From NCBI GenBank assembly GCA_963731625.1, contig CAVSWH010000001.1, positions 1,116,001 through 1,180,000 on the forward strand: 64,000 nt of DNA, given 5' to 3'. The notes beneath the pieces were generated by a model. It was not told the origin of the DNA, made no database searches, and was given only the letters and a program-made list of their open reading frames with translations. Made by a program: the position numbers and the translations under genes. Below are positions 56,942-64,000 of this stretch, piece by piece. The DNA is from PALSA-555 sp963731625. GTDB taxonomy: Bacteria > Actinomycetota > Acidimicrobiia > IMCC26256 > PALSA-555. Every line of letters starts with the position of its first letter. The first letter of the stretch is position 1.

Positions 56942-58528
56942 TCACTCGTCGCGGCGAGTCCGGCGTCCGGCATAGACCCGGCGCAGCGGCTGGGTCCACC
57001 GCAGCACCCGCGAGCGACGGAAGGCGGCGATCTCCGCGTTGGCCCCTGCGAGGGCGGCTCGCGTCTCGTGCAGCTGGCGCTGACGCAGCTGCGCGTCGGC
57101 ACGATCCCATGACGATGAATTGTCACCGACGACCGCCAGCTCGGCGCGGAGGGCGTCGATCTCCCCTGGGTGTGCCGCTTGCCCTCTCGTGCGGGCGAGA
57201 CCAGTCGACGCTTGCAGGCTCTGGGGTTCGGCGTCGAGGGCTGCCCGGAAGTGGCCGTTGGCCTCGGGCAGGGCGCCGCGCGCGAGATGGACGTCTGCCG
57301 CCGCGAGATGGAACTGGGCCTGTCGGGCGGCTGGCAGCTTCTCGATCGTTGCGTCGATCCTCACGACGTGGGCGAGCAGCGGCCCGACCGACGACAGCGC
57401 CGCGCCGGCCCGCCGCGCCAATCGGGCGAAGGTCATCGTCTCGGTCTCGTGCCCCCGACGAGCCGCGTCCACCGCCTTGGTGAGCCACAGGGCGGCGACC
57501 GGGTCGGGCTCGTCTGCCGGATTGGGAAGCGGGACGGGCGGTGGCACCGGTTGGTCGAGCAGTCCGGCCTCGTAGAGGATCGTGTTCAGCCCGGCGGCAT
57601 AGTGCGCGCGTAGGCCACAAGGAAAGGTGGCGAGGAACACCGGCTCCGGAACCCCGATCGCCTCGACGATCTCACCGCGAAGATCCCAGTATTGACTCAT
57701 CCAGTCGACCATCAGCGCGTCCACCGTCGTCCGGGGCGCGTTGGTGGCGATCCCGCCGTGCATCTGATGGAAGGTCGCCTCCCCGAGGAGGATCACCCAG
57801 CCCAAGTCCTCGAGCTCGACGGCGCGCCGCAGCGTGTCGAGGTTGACCAGGCCACCGCCGGGACTGTCGAAGCGCTCGTCGTATCCGCCGAGTGCGTCCC
57901 ACGCGTCGGCCGGCAGGAACAAGAGGCTGGCCTCGAGGAGCGCCTCCCACCACCCACTGAGCAGTGACACGTCGTCGGGGGTGGAGATCTCGAAAAGTCG
58001 GTAGCCGTCGTTCGGCCAGTCGATCGAGGCCAGCAGCGCGTCCTCGTCATACGTCGTCCAGCCCGCGCCGATGGCCTCGCGTTGATAGTCGTAGCCGACG
58101 TACCACCCGTGTGTGATGACCGCCGAACGATCGTGGATCCGAGAACCCGCGAGCGCGTACCGCAACATGCCTGGACTCGTCAGTCGGGCCCCATCCAGCA
58201 GGACGCCGATCGTCTTGCCCCGCGCCGCCGTCAGGCCCGTGTTGACTGCGCGGGCTGGCGAGGTCGACGCGTCGTCGACGCGGAGAAACCGGAAGTCGCC
58301 TTCGAGCTCGCTGTAATCTCCCGAGTCGACGGGAGTGGACGACCCGTTGTCGACGACGATCACCTCGTAGTCCTCGGTGCGCACACCCCGCTGATATGCG
58401 CCGGAGAGCGAGTAGAGCGTCCGAGGCAGCTCTCGAGTGATGTTGTAGACCACGACGATGACCGAAAGCTCTGGGCCAGAGCGCGACGTGTCGGGCTGAT
58501 GCGGCCCCACTACCGAGGAACGCCTCAT
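56942..58528 (-). CDS. Family 2 glycosyltransferase with TPR-like and coiled-coil C-terminus
   Basis: 528 residues from ATG 58528, preceded by GAGGAG six bases upstream (a GTG at 58552 is possible). GT2 domain: LSVIVVVYNITRELPRTLYS, VIVVDNGSSTP, PARAVNTGLTAARGKTIGVLL, and GGYDERFDSPGGGLVNLD. After residue 330, helices resemble TPR units (QAQFHLAAADVHLARGALPE) and end in a coiled coil plus RSRVLRWTQPLRRVY, the basic tail also seen at 1152-1403. No frame change. The GT domain has GARLTSPG where a DxD would lie, so metal use is uncertain. Confidence 0.83.
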   Translation of the reverse strand: MRRSSVVGPHQPDTSRSGPELSVIVVVYNITRELPRTLYSLSGAYQRGVRTEDYEVIVVDNGSSTPVDSGDYSELEGDFRFLRVDDASTSPARAVNTGLTAARGKTIGVLLDGARLTSPGMLRYALAGSRIHDRSAVITHGWYVGYDYQREAIGAGWTTYDEDALLASIDWPNDGYRLFEISTPDDVSLLSGWWEALLEASLLFLPADAWDALGGYDERFDSPGGGLVNLDTLRRAVELEDLGWVILLGEATFHQMHGGIATNAPRTTVDALMVDWMSQYWDLRGEIVEAIGVPEPVFLATFPCGLRAHYAAGLNTILYEAGLLDQPVPPPVPLPNPADEPDPVAALWLTKAVDAARRGHETETMTFARLARRAGAALSSVGPLLAHVVRIDATIEKLPAARQAQFHLAAADVHLARGALPEANGHFRAALDAEPQSLQASTGLARTRGQAAHPGEIDALRAELAVVGDNSSSWDRADAQLRQRQLHETRAALAGANAEIAAFRRSRVLRWTQPLRRVYAGRRTRRDE

Positions 58529-59202
58529 CGCTGGCTCCTCGGCCGATGCCACCGTTGACCACCCACGAAACGCTTACCTACGCCCGCGCCGACCATCAGC
58601 GGCACACCGTAACCGAGCCACCCCTCGGTGAGGGACAGGAACTGCGCACACTGGGCGGGCGACGGACGCCAAGACTGGGACGTCACCGAGCCCGGCGCGA
58701 CCTCCACCAACCTCCGCCACCTATCCGAAATGGCGTGTCACCGATTGCGGGATCGGCCTTTCTCCGTTCGCGCTCGCATCCGCCGAGTGGGCATGTACGC
58801 GTGCTTCAGGTGTAAGCGCTTACTTCACCGGCGACGCCACCGACAGCGATGCCACCATCATTCATTGCCGCGGACACTGCTACGGCTCGTAGCGGACCGC
58901 ACCGCTCACACCCGCACCTTCCGCTCGATCCGAGCCACGCAAGCGCTCCTGAGGCCACTAGGTGTGGATCCCAGTCACGTGGTCGGGCGGCGGTCAGCCG
59001 AGTGACCGGCGGTCGATGACCGAGGGCGCTCCGTGGTCGCCGGTTGCGGGCGCCGACGGCCGATCTTGCCCAGCGAGCCGGGTTGTCAGAGACGTTCCCT
59101 CGACGCGGCGCGTTCGGCCACATCGTGGCGGAGTGCGATAGTGGATCACCAGTGACGCATCGGATGCGAGGTGACGCTCAGGGTCGTCCGCCCTAATGTG
59201 CG
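58529..59202. other. Gene-poor stretch with IS remnant
   Basis: No convincing intact gene. A minus-strand frame at 58525-58710 gives SLTEGWLGYGVPLMVGAGVG, which could be a protein fragment, but has no context. An IS481-type end and the last transposase codons lie at 58963-59060. The rest shows no RNA gene or repeat I can identify. Confidence 0.4.
58963..59060 (-). mobile_element. Decayed IS481-family end
   Basis: TGTGGATCCCAGTCACGT at 58963 closely matches the terminal repeat of the intact element (TGTAGATCCCAGTGACGT), and the bases just outside it, ACTAGG, fit the NCTAGN target of this family. Reading inward on the minus strand, NRRPRSALGHRPPVTRLTAA matches the transposase C-terminus (RRPHSALGHKAPDTRLPAA). 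The remainder of the element is missing. Confidence 0.65.
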
Positions 59203-60330
59203 GTGACCTCTGGTCGCTCCCCGCAACCCACCGGCTGTTCCATCTGGCGAACTCCCGCTGCAGTCGGTGGGCGAGAGCGCCCAGCACTCACGCTCCCGCG
59301 TCGCCGGGCAACCGCCGCGAGCGGGTCAGCGGAGCCGGCCGTCGTCGGCGCCGTCCTGCTGGCCGTTGCCGAGCTTGCGCTCTTCGCCAGGTTGGCGGCG
59401 CGCGGCTGGTTCAGCCAGGACGACCTCCACAACTTCGGGGTGGTGCGCAGCACCGGGCTGAGCTGGTCCTACCTCAACCAGAGCCTCATTGGGGGCCACT
59501 GGGCACCGGGCGGGCACGTCCTGATCTGGCTCGTGTCGCTGCTGCCCCTCAATTGGACGTCGCCAGCCTTCGCGGTGACCATCATCGCCGGCGTCGTGCT
59601 GCTCGGCTGGTTCGTCCCCGTGGCGACACGGTCCGACGTCTTGCTCGCCGACCATTCGCCAGCCTTGGACCCTGGCAGCTTCAACCCGAACGTCCAAGCG
59701 CCGAAGTACTTCCTCGCGAACACGCGGGAGGACATCAATCGGTTGACCCGACACCGTGCCAGCGTCGCCGTGTTCGATGAGCCCTTGCCCGTACTCCTCT
59801 ATAGCTACTTCCCCTACGGGCTTGCCTCGAGGCTGATCCCCCAAGTGAGTGATCGAGTGTCGTTTGACGGTGTTGACCCCTCCTATCAGGTGGACCCAAG
59901 CAGCGGGCACGTCGTGCCAGCGACGCTCAGCGTCCGAGCATCGGGTATGCCCGGGACGGCGCCGAGCGGTCCCGGCGCCGCGACCTGCATCGGAAGGGGA
60001 CAAGCAAGCCCGACCACGATGCTCGCGATTTCGCCTGCTCTGACGCCCGGTTGGTGGACCGGACGGCTTCGCCTGGTTCCGGGTCCGGAGGTCCACGTGC
60101 GGCTCACCGCCCACAACAGCCGCGCAACGTACGAGATCGGTGACCCTCCGGGTTGGCCGGACGGTCGTCCGGTCCCCATGACGATTCCTTCTGGTGCGCG
60201 GATGTTCGTCTTCAGCTTCCTCGCGATCGGGACGGTACAACGCATGCGCGTGGCGGTCGTGTCGCACGACGCGCTGTGCCTGGTCGGGCCAGTCGACTTC
60301 GGGACGGTGGTCCCGACGGCGAGGTTGTGA
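59203..60330 (+). CDS. Membrane protein with C-terminal extracytoplasmic domain; middle missing
   Basis: 375 residues. After an N-terminal region and a TM helix (VVGAVLLAVAELALFARLAA), a GT-C-like first loop appears (RGWFSQDDLHNFGVV, with the acidic pair), then GGHWAPGGHVLIWL and a second TM stretch. The frame passes directly into an extracytoplasmic domain (PKYFLANTREDINRL, WWTGRLRLVPGPEVHVRL, EIGDPPGWPDGRPVPM, VVSHDALCLVGPVDFGTV). The protein at 62721-64000 has the same C-terminal domain preceded by several TM helices, so this copy seems to have lost most of its membrane core in frame. Function unknown. Confidence 0.65.
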   Translation: MTSGRSPQPTGCSIWRTPAAVGGRERPALTLPRRRATAASGSAEPAVVGAVLLAVAELALFARLAARGWFSQDDLHNFGVVRSTGLSWSYLNQSLIGGHWAPGGHVLIWLVSLLPLNWTSPAFAVTIIAGVVLLGWFVPVATRSDVLLADHSPALDPGSFNPNVQAPKYFLANTREDINRLTRHRASVAVFDEPLPVLLYSYFPYGLASRLIPQVSDRVSFDGVDPSYQVDPSSGHVVPATLSVRASGMPGTAPSGPGAATCIGRGQASPTTMLAISPALTPGWWTGRLRLVPGPEVHVRLTAHNSRATYEIGDPPGWPDGRPVPMTIPSGARMFVFSFLAIGTVQRMRVAVVSHDALCLVGPVDFGTVVPTARL

Positions 60331-60673
60331 TCGCCGGCGCGGACCGGAATGTGGCCCCCCAAACGACCGCGCCGTCCTGGCACCGCGGAGCACCCGACCG
60401 GGCGTCGCGCCGGTCCAGGTGCAGCGCGCTCGCAAGGGCCGGTTCACAATCACGACCCCGCACCGCGCTACGTCGATGACGAACAGACCGCTGTCCGCCG
60501 GCATGTCCTCGAGGTAGCGCGGTGCGTCTGGGTGCCGAGCGTCGCCTCGTCGATGAGCAGCACTTCGGCGCCAGACGAACTACGGCATTCGCGGACCACG
60601 AGCCAGCGCTCCTCAGGCGGGCGCTGCTCGGCGAGGCCAGGGGCGCATTGGACGGTCTCCTCACCATTGCCGA
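60331..60673. other. Intergenic stretch without a clear gene
   Basis: Between a plus-strand membrane protein and a convergent acetyltransferase. On the minus strand a frame-broken stretch reads ESGVASRLIGNGEETVQCAP and GLFVIDVARCGVVIVNRPL, which might be a remnant of a protein. It lacks a start and crosses frames, so I do not call a gene. Confidence 0.3.
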
Positions 60674-61393
60674 TCAGGCGGCTGGCAACGCCCGACTCGT
60701 TGGTCGCGCTGGCGGTGTAGACGGTCGTCGGGGTACGTGAGTCATTCGTGGATCTTCCGCGGGTACGCCGACCACAGTGGTCCCCCCGGGGACATCATGA
60801 ACGACTACCGCGTTGGCACCGATTTGGGCGCCCGGGCCGACAGTAACTGGCCCAATGATCCTGGCCCCCGTTCCTATGGTGACGTCCCTTCCGATGACCG
60901 GTCCCTGCAAGTTGCCGGCTTGAACGCCAATCGTCACCCACGGAAGAATGACCGTGCCCGAGTCAACCTCGATGAATCCATCGATCACTACCTGGCCATG
61001 CGCGAGAAGAATTCCGCTCCGCATGATGACCGGGTCGCCGATGCACACCTGCGCCGTCATCATCGCGAGGTGGTGGGCTAGGCGCGGCAGGATCCGAATT
61101 CCCCGAGATTGCATCCAGGCCTTCAGGCGGTACAACGACTGGGCGAAGAACGCGTCGGTCACCCACATGAGCCGGAGTGCCTGGACGAGCGCATCGATCC
61201 TCGAACGAAACACGCATCGCTCTCCGCGGAGCCTTGCAATGAACTCCGCGTCAGCGACCAGGGCATCCCATAAGGGCGGATGCTGCGCTCGGACGTGGGC
61301 GCGAGCGGCAAGCAAGGCAGTGCGGCCGTCCGCTTCAAGTGGAGTCAATCGTCCGCTGAGCGCCCGCCAGAGCCCACTGCCCAATCGGAGCAC
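60674..61393 (-). CDS. Serine acetyltransferase-like hexapeptide transferase
   Basis: 239 residues. A helical N-terminal half (ARAHVRAQHPPLWDALVADA) precedes left-handed beta-helix coils: VIMRSGILLAHGQVVIDGFI, VILPWVTIGVQAGNLQGPVI, GTGARIIGPVTVGPGAQIGA, ending VVVHDVPGGTTVVGVPA, the common SAT/WcaB-type closing motif. The catalytic His pattern of CysE (DRHPKI) is not obvious: here the LAHGQVVIDGFIEV segment occupies that place. It probably acetylates a sugar or alcohol. The IS481 element is inserted only 21 bases upstream of its GTG start and may have removed its promoter. Confidence 0.78.
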   Translation of the reverse strand: MLRLGSGLWRALSGRLTPLEADGRTALLAARAHVRAQHPPLWDALVADAEFIARLRGERCVFRSRIDALVQALRLMWVTDAFFAQSLYRLKAWMQSRGIRILPRLAHHLAMMTAQVCIGDPVIMRSGILLAHGQVVIDGFIEVDSGTVILPWVTIGVQAGNLQGPVIGRDVTIGTGARIIGPVTVGPGAQIGANAVVVHDVPGGTTVVGVPAEDPRMTHVPRRPSTPPARPTSRALPAA

Positions 61394-61408
61394 CGTGACG
61401 GCGCCCCG

Positions 61409-61414
61409 TCTAGA
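61409..61414. repeat. Target-site duplication, left copy
   Basis: TCTAGA, identical to the copy at 62448-62453 at the other end of the insertion sequence. It fits the NCTAGN preference and 6-bp duplication of IS481-type elements. Confidence 0.85.
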
Positions 61415-62447
61415 TGTAAATCCCAGGCACGTTGGTCATGCGGCGGGGAGCCGTGTGTCGGGGGCCTTGTGACCGAGGGCGCTGTGTGGTCGTCGTTGGT
61501 TGTAGTACTCGATCCAGGGTGTGAGGGCCAGGTTGCGTTGGTCGCTGGTCTGGTAACGGACCGCGTAGGCCCAGTCGTGCAGCATCGTCTGGATGAATTG
61601 TTCTGCTTTTCCGTTGGTGCGGGGTCGGTAGGGCCGGGTGCGCAGCGGGCGGATCTGATGGCGGGCACAGGCCTGGGTGAAGGTCGCTGAGCAGTAGCCG
61701 GGGCCGTTGTCGGTGAGGACCCGCTGGAGTTGGACACCTCGTTGAGCGAACCAGGTGATCGCGGTTCGAGGAACCCGACGCAGGTCTGGCCGCGTTCGTC
61801 GTGGAGGATCTCGACGTAGGCGACGCGGCTGTAGTCGTCGACGGCAACGTGGACGAACTCCCAGCCCTGGCGGAGCTGACCGCGGGACCCGGGCACGCCG
61901 TGGCCGGTGAGACGCCACCCGGGCCGCACGAAGCGGCTCAACCTTTTGATGTCGAGATGGACCAGCTCGCCGGGATGGCGCCGCTCATAGCGGTTCGCCG
62001 GTTCGGGTGGCTCCAGGCGTGAGAGCCGGTTCAACCCGAGCCGTGCCAACACGGCACCCACGGTGGAGACCGCCATCCCCAATTCGGCTGCGATCCGCGT
62101 CGAGGTCATCCGCAGTCGTCGCAGCCGTTCGATCAGGACCTCGACCGCCTGGGGGGTGCGGCGGGGCACCCGCCGCGGTGCTGACGAGCGATCGCTCAGA
62201 CGCTGATCGCCGGCTCGAAAGCGCGCCAGCCAGCGATACACCGTCCGCTCCGACACCCCCTGCGCGGCCGCAACCTCCGCGACCTTCCAGGACTCCTCGA
62301 GCACCCGTCGCACCAACAGCAACCGCGTCGACGGGACGAGCTTGACGTTACCGTGAACCTGCACCGGTGCCCTCCTTGGGACTGATGGCGTAGAGCACCT
62401 TCAGTCTCCAGGGAGGCCCGGGCTGACGAACGTCACTGGGATCTACA
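61415..62447 (-). mobile_element. IS481-family insertion sequence
   Basis: A 1033-bp element. Terminal inverted repeats TGTAAATCCCAGGCACGTTG (left) and TGTAGATCCCAGTGACGTTC (right, reverse complement) match at 21 of 27 positions counting from the ends. Both begin with the family's TGT. It carries one transposase gene on the minus strand and is flanked by TCTAGA on both sides. A related decayed end lies at 58963. Confidence 0.93.
61436..62364 (-). CDS. IS481-family DDE transposase (frameshift)
   Basis: About 309 residues. The N-terminal winged helix-turn-helix pair is clear (SWKVAEVAAAQGVSERTVYR, MTSTRIAAELGMAVSTVGAV). The catalytic core has the first Asp in ELVHLDIKRLSRF, the second in VLTDNGPGYCSATF, and the Glu in YRPRTNGKAEQFIQTMLHDW, ending RRPHSALGHKAPDTRLPAA. 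A one-base change near 61770 shifts the frame between the first two catalytic residues. GTG 62364 has AAGGAGG upstream. With other frame errors in this window, inactivation is uncertain. Confidence 0.9.
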
Positions 62448-62453
62448 TCTAGA
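62448..62453. repeat. Target-site duplication, right copy
   Basis: TCTAGA, direct repeat of 61409-61414, immediately outside the right terminal inverted repeat. Confidence 0.85.
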
Positions 62454-62720
62454 GCCTGGGAAGGGGACCGAATGTCCCAGGTTCAAATCCCGGCAACCCG
62501 ACCACGAACGCGCAGGTCACACGGTCGCGACGGCATGCCCGCCCAGCCTGTGGTCGCGGCGGCGGTAGGGATCGTCCGGACGCGGGCGGCGGCGGAACAG
62601 CAGTTGGCGAACCCGGGGCTGGCGAAGGGTCGTCGTGGTGCGCCGGAGGCGCAACCGTGGGAGCGGTGGAACTGCCCGCCCATCAAAGCGCTGCGTCAAC
62701 AACGCTGACGGGAATCACAG
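62454..62720. other. Short region with tRNA 3'-end fragment
   Basis: Bases 62477-62504 on the plus strand have the form of a tRNA 3' end: T-stem CCAGG/CCCGG (4 of 5 pairs), canonical loop TTCAAAT, acceptor strand CAACCCG, A and encoded CCA. The acceptor sequence would pair with CGGGTTG, as in many tRNA-Pro genes. The 5' part is absent. The rest could encode a 78-residue plus-strand frame (62472-62708), rich in Ala and Arg and without recognisable features. Confidence 0.5.
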
Positions 62721-64000
62721 CTAGTTGGCCACTGGCGTCCCGAATTCAGCCCCCTGCAGGCACAACGATTCGCCCGCGGCGACGGCGATGCGGAGCGCAT
62801 GGATGTGGCCCTCACCGAGGAAGCTGAAGACGAACTCGGACGTGTGCGCCGGCACGGCGACGCCGGTCGTCGTGCCGTCGGGCCACGATGGCGGGTCACC
62901 AATGTCGTAGGACTGGCGAGTGTTGCTCACCACGAGATGTATGGATGCGGCGTGGGTCGGTATCAGGTGGATCCGACCCGTCCAATAGCCGGGGGAGAGC
63001 GGCGGGTTGATGTCAAGCCTGATCGACTCAGGCGTTCGTGTCGCCCCGATGCACGCGACGCCTCCCGGGGTCGGCGCGATCGAATGGATCTGGAGGTGTG
63101 CCAATCGAACGTGGCCGCTCAACTCGTCAACGAGATACTGCGGGCTGCTTGCGCCGTTGAACGCTGACCCGTGGGTTGATTAGTGGCACGATCCCTGATG
63201 CTGGCCCGTAGGGGAACTGTATGAAGCCCCAGGCGACGAGGAGCGGCTCGTCGTAGAGGGAGACCACGCCGCCTCGCGTTCGGCCGTCGAGGTCAGCTCT
63301 CATTTGTGCGATGTACTGCTTGGGAGCAGCGACCAGGCTCCCGTACGCAGATTGCGAGGCGTTCAGGCCAGGCGACTGATCCTTCAAGTGAACCGCTGAT
63401 GCTCCCGCGGCGGCCACGTACCCGGTGAGCGCGGCGGCAAGTACGAACGCGGCCGCGGCCAGCGCGACCGGCCGCCTCCGCGTCGCACGGCGGGGCCGAG
63501 CGGCAGGCGTCGGTGGGTTGCCTCCGAGGCCGGGCGGGGCGATGGCGATCACCACGACGATGAGCAGGAGGGCAAACAACAGGACCTGGTAGCGGAGATC
63601 GGTCGCCGTCAGTGCGGTGAAGTTGAGATTGAAAAGGACCGCACGGTCCCAACCGACGAAGGTCGTGTTTGCAACGAATGCGATGCCGAGCAGCGCCCAG
63701 GCGCGCCATGCACGGCGACGAGTCCAGATCGTCACAATGATCAACAATGCGAGGCCGACCTGCGCGGCGCTCGCCACGAGCGCGTTCACGTGCGCTGGTC
63801 GGCCCTGCACGATGCCCAGCGAAGCGGGGACGAACGCCTGTGACCAGGCGGTCCAGAGGAACTGAAGCAACGTCGACAAGTTGGGATGCTCCTGCGGCAG
63901 ACGCGGTTGCCGCGTAGATGGCGATGTAGCCGATCGCCACGAACGTGAGCCAGGCCCAGATCGGCCACAGCCTCCGGAGTTCTGCTGAGGCGGCGCGGAG
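62721..64000 (-). CDS. Multi-pass membrane protein with extracytoplasmic domain, partial (frameshifts)
   Basis: The N-terminus lies beyond the window. At least five TM segments are visible (WPIWAWLTFVAIGYIAIY, ASAAQVGLALLIIVTIW, LLGIAFVANTTFVGW, LLFALLLIVVVIAIA, ALAAAAFVLAAALTGYV). An extracytoplasmic domain follows (PKQYIAQMRADLDGRTRGG, VSLYDEPLLVAWGF, and in the next frame YWTGRIHLIPTHAASIHLVV, YDIGDPPSWPDGTTTGVAV, ESLCLQGAEFGTPVAN). Frame changes lie near 63890 and 63125-63170. It is a full-length relative of the shortened protein at 59203. The architecture resembles GT-C-type glycan enzymes; function is unproven. Confidence 0.7.

Noticed and set aside
62477..62504. Functional tRNA-Pro gene
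   Set aside because: Only the T-arm, acceptor strand and CCA are present; the sequence upstream is the IS end.

Overview
The window is high-GC DNA from an actinomycete. Its mix of genes suggests a member of the Acidimicrobiia or a near relative: DprE1/DprE2-like enzymes, a single-chain methylmalonyl-CoA mutase with MeaB, the RmlACBD set, many GTG/TTG starts, and several apparently leaderless genes with a TANNNT box 6-8 nt before the start codon. The taxonomic call is inference. About half of the long genes are split by single-base frame changes, mostly one extra base, while conserved sequence continues in the next frame. This looks like sequencing or assembly error rather than decay, so these genes are annotated across the shifts.

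Layout. 1-6.4 kb: surface-polysaccharide glycosyltransferases and a Wzm/Wzt-type ABC exporter. 6.4-9.6 kb: methylmalonyl-CoA mutase and its GTPase chaperone. 9.6-15.8 kb: a PAS-GGDEF-EAL protein, a MarR regulator with an ABM-fold gene under a clear palindromic operator/promoter, a two-copy TIVPWPDP protein family, a sirtuin, and a rhodanese-ThiF protein. 15.8-24.7 kb: a secreted beta-helix protein, leucyl aminopeptidase, DprE1/DprE2 and cobalamin-dependent methionine synthase. 24.8-30.7 kb: a tight rmlA-rmlC-rmlB-rmlD-GT2-GT2 operon that makes and uses dTDP-L-rhamnose. 30.6-43.7 kb: more polysaccharide genes (GT2/DUF2304, DUF2142 membrane protein, a Gfo/Idh-LpxD-like acyltransferase-DegT aminotransferase amino-sugar set, and several methyltransferases including a tail-to-tail paralogous pair with a zinc-ribbon domain). 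43.7-50.7 kb: a minus-strand lipoate operon (E3, E2, an in-frame LipB-LipA reading frame, a PPOX-type protein, an M24 peptidase, a membrane protein). 51-54 kb: GT4, a DUF1802-like protein, small proteins, and a short structured element with a 13-codon ORF whose Shine-Dalgarno region is complementary to a downstream stretch. 54.1-58.5 kb: methyltransferases and glycosyltransferases. 58.5-64 kb: a disturbed region with an IS481-family element flanked by TCTAGA repeats, a second decayed IS end, a tRNA 3'-end fragment, and two paralogous membrane proteins, one lacking its middle.

Taken together, most of the window is a cell-surface glycan locus: nucleotide-sugar supply (Rml, amino-sugar set), assembly (about ten glycosyltransferases), tailoring (methyl- and acyltransferases) and export (ABC pair). 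Unrelated housekeeping modules (B12-dependent enzymes, lipoylation, sirtuin) lie between its parts.
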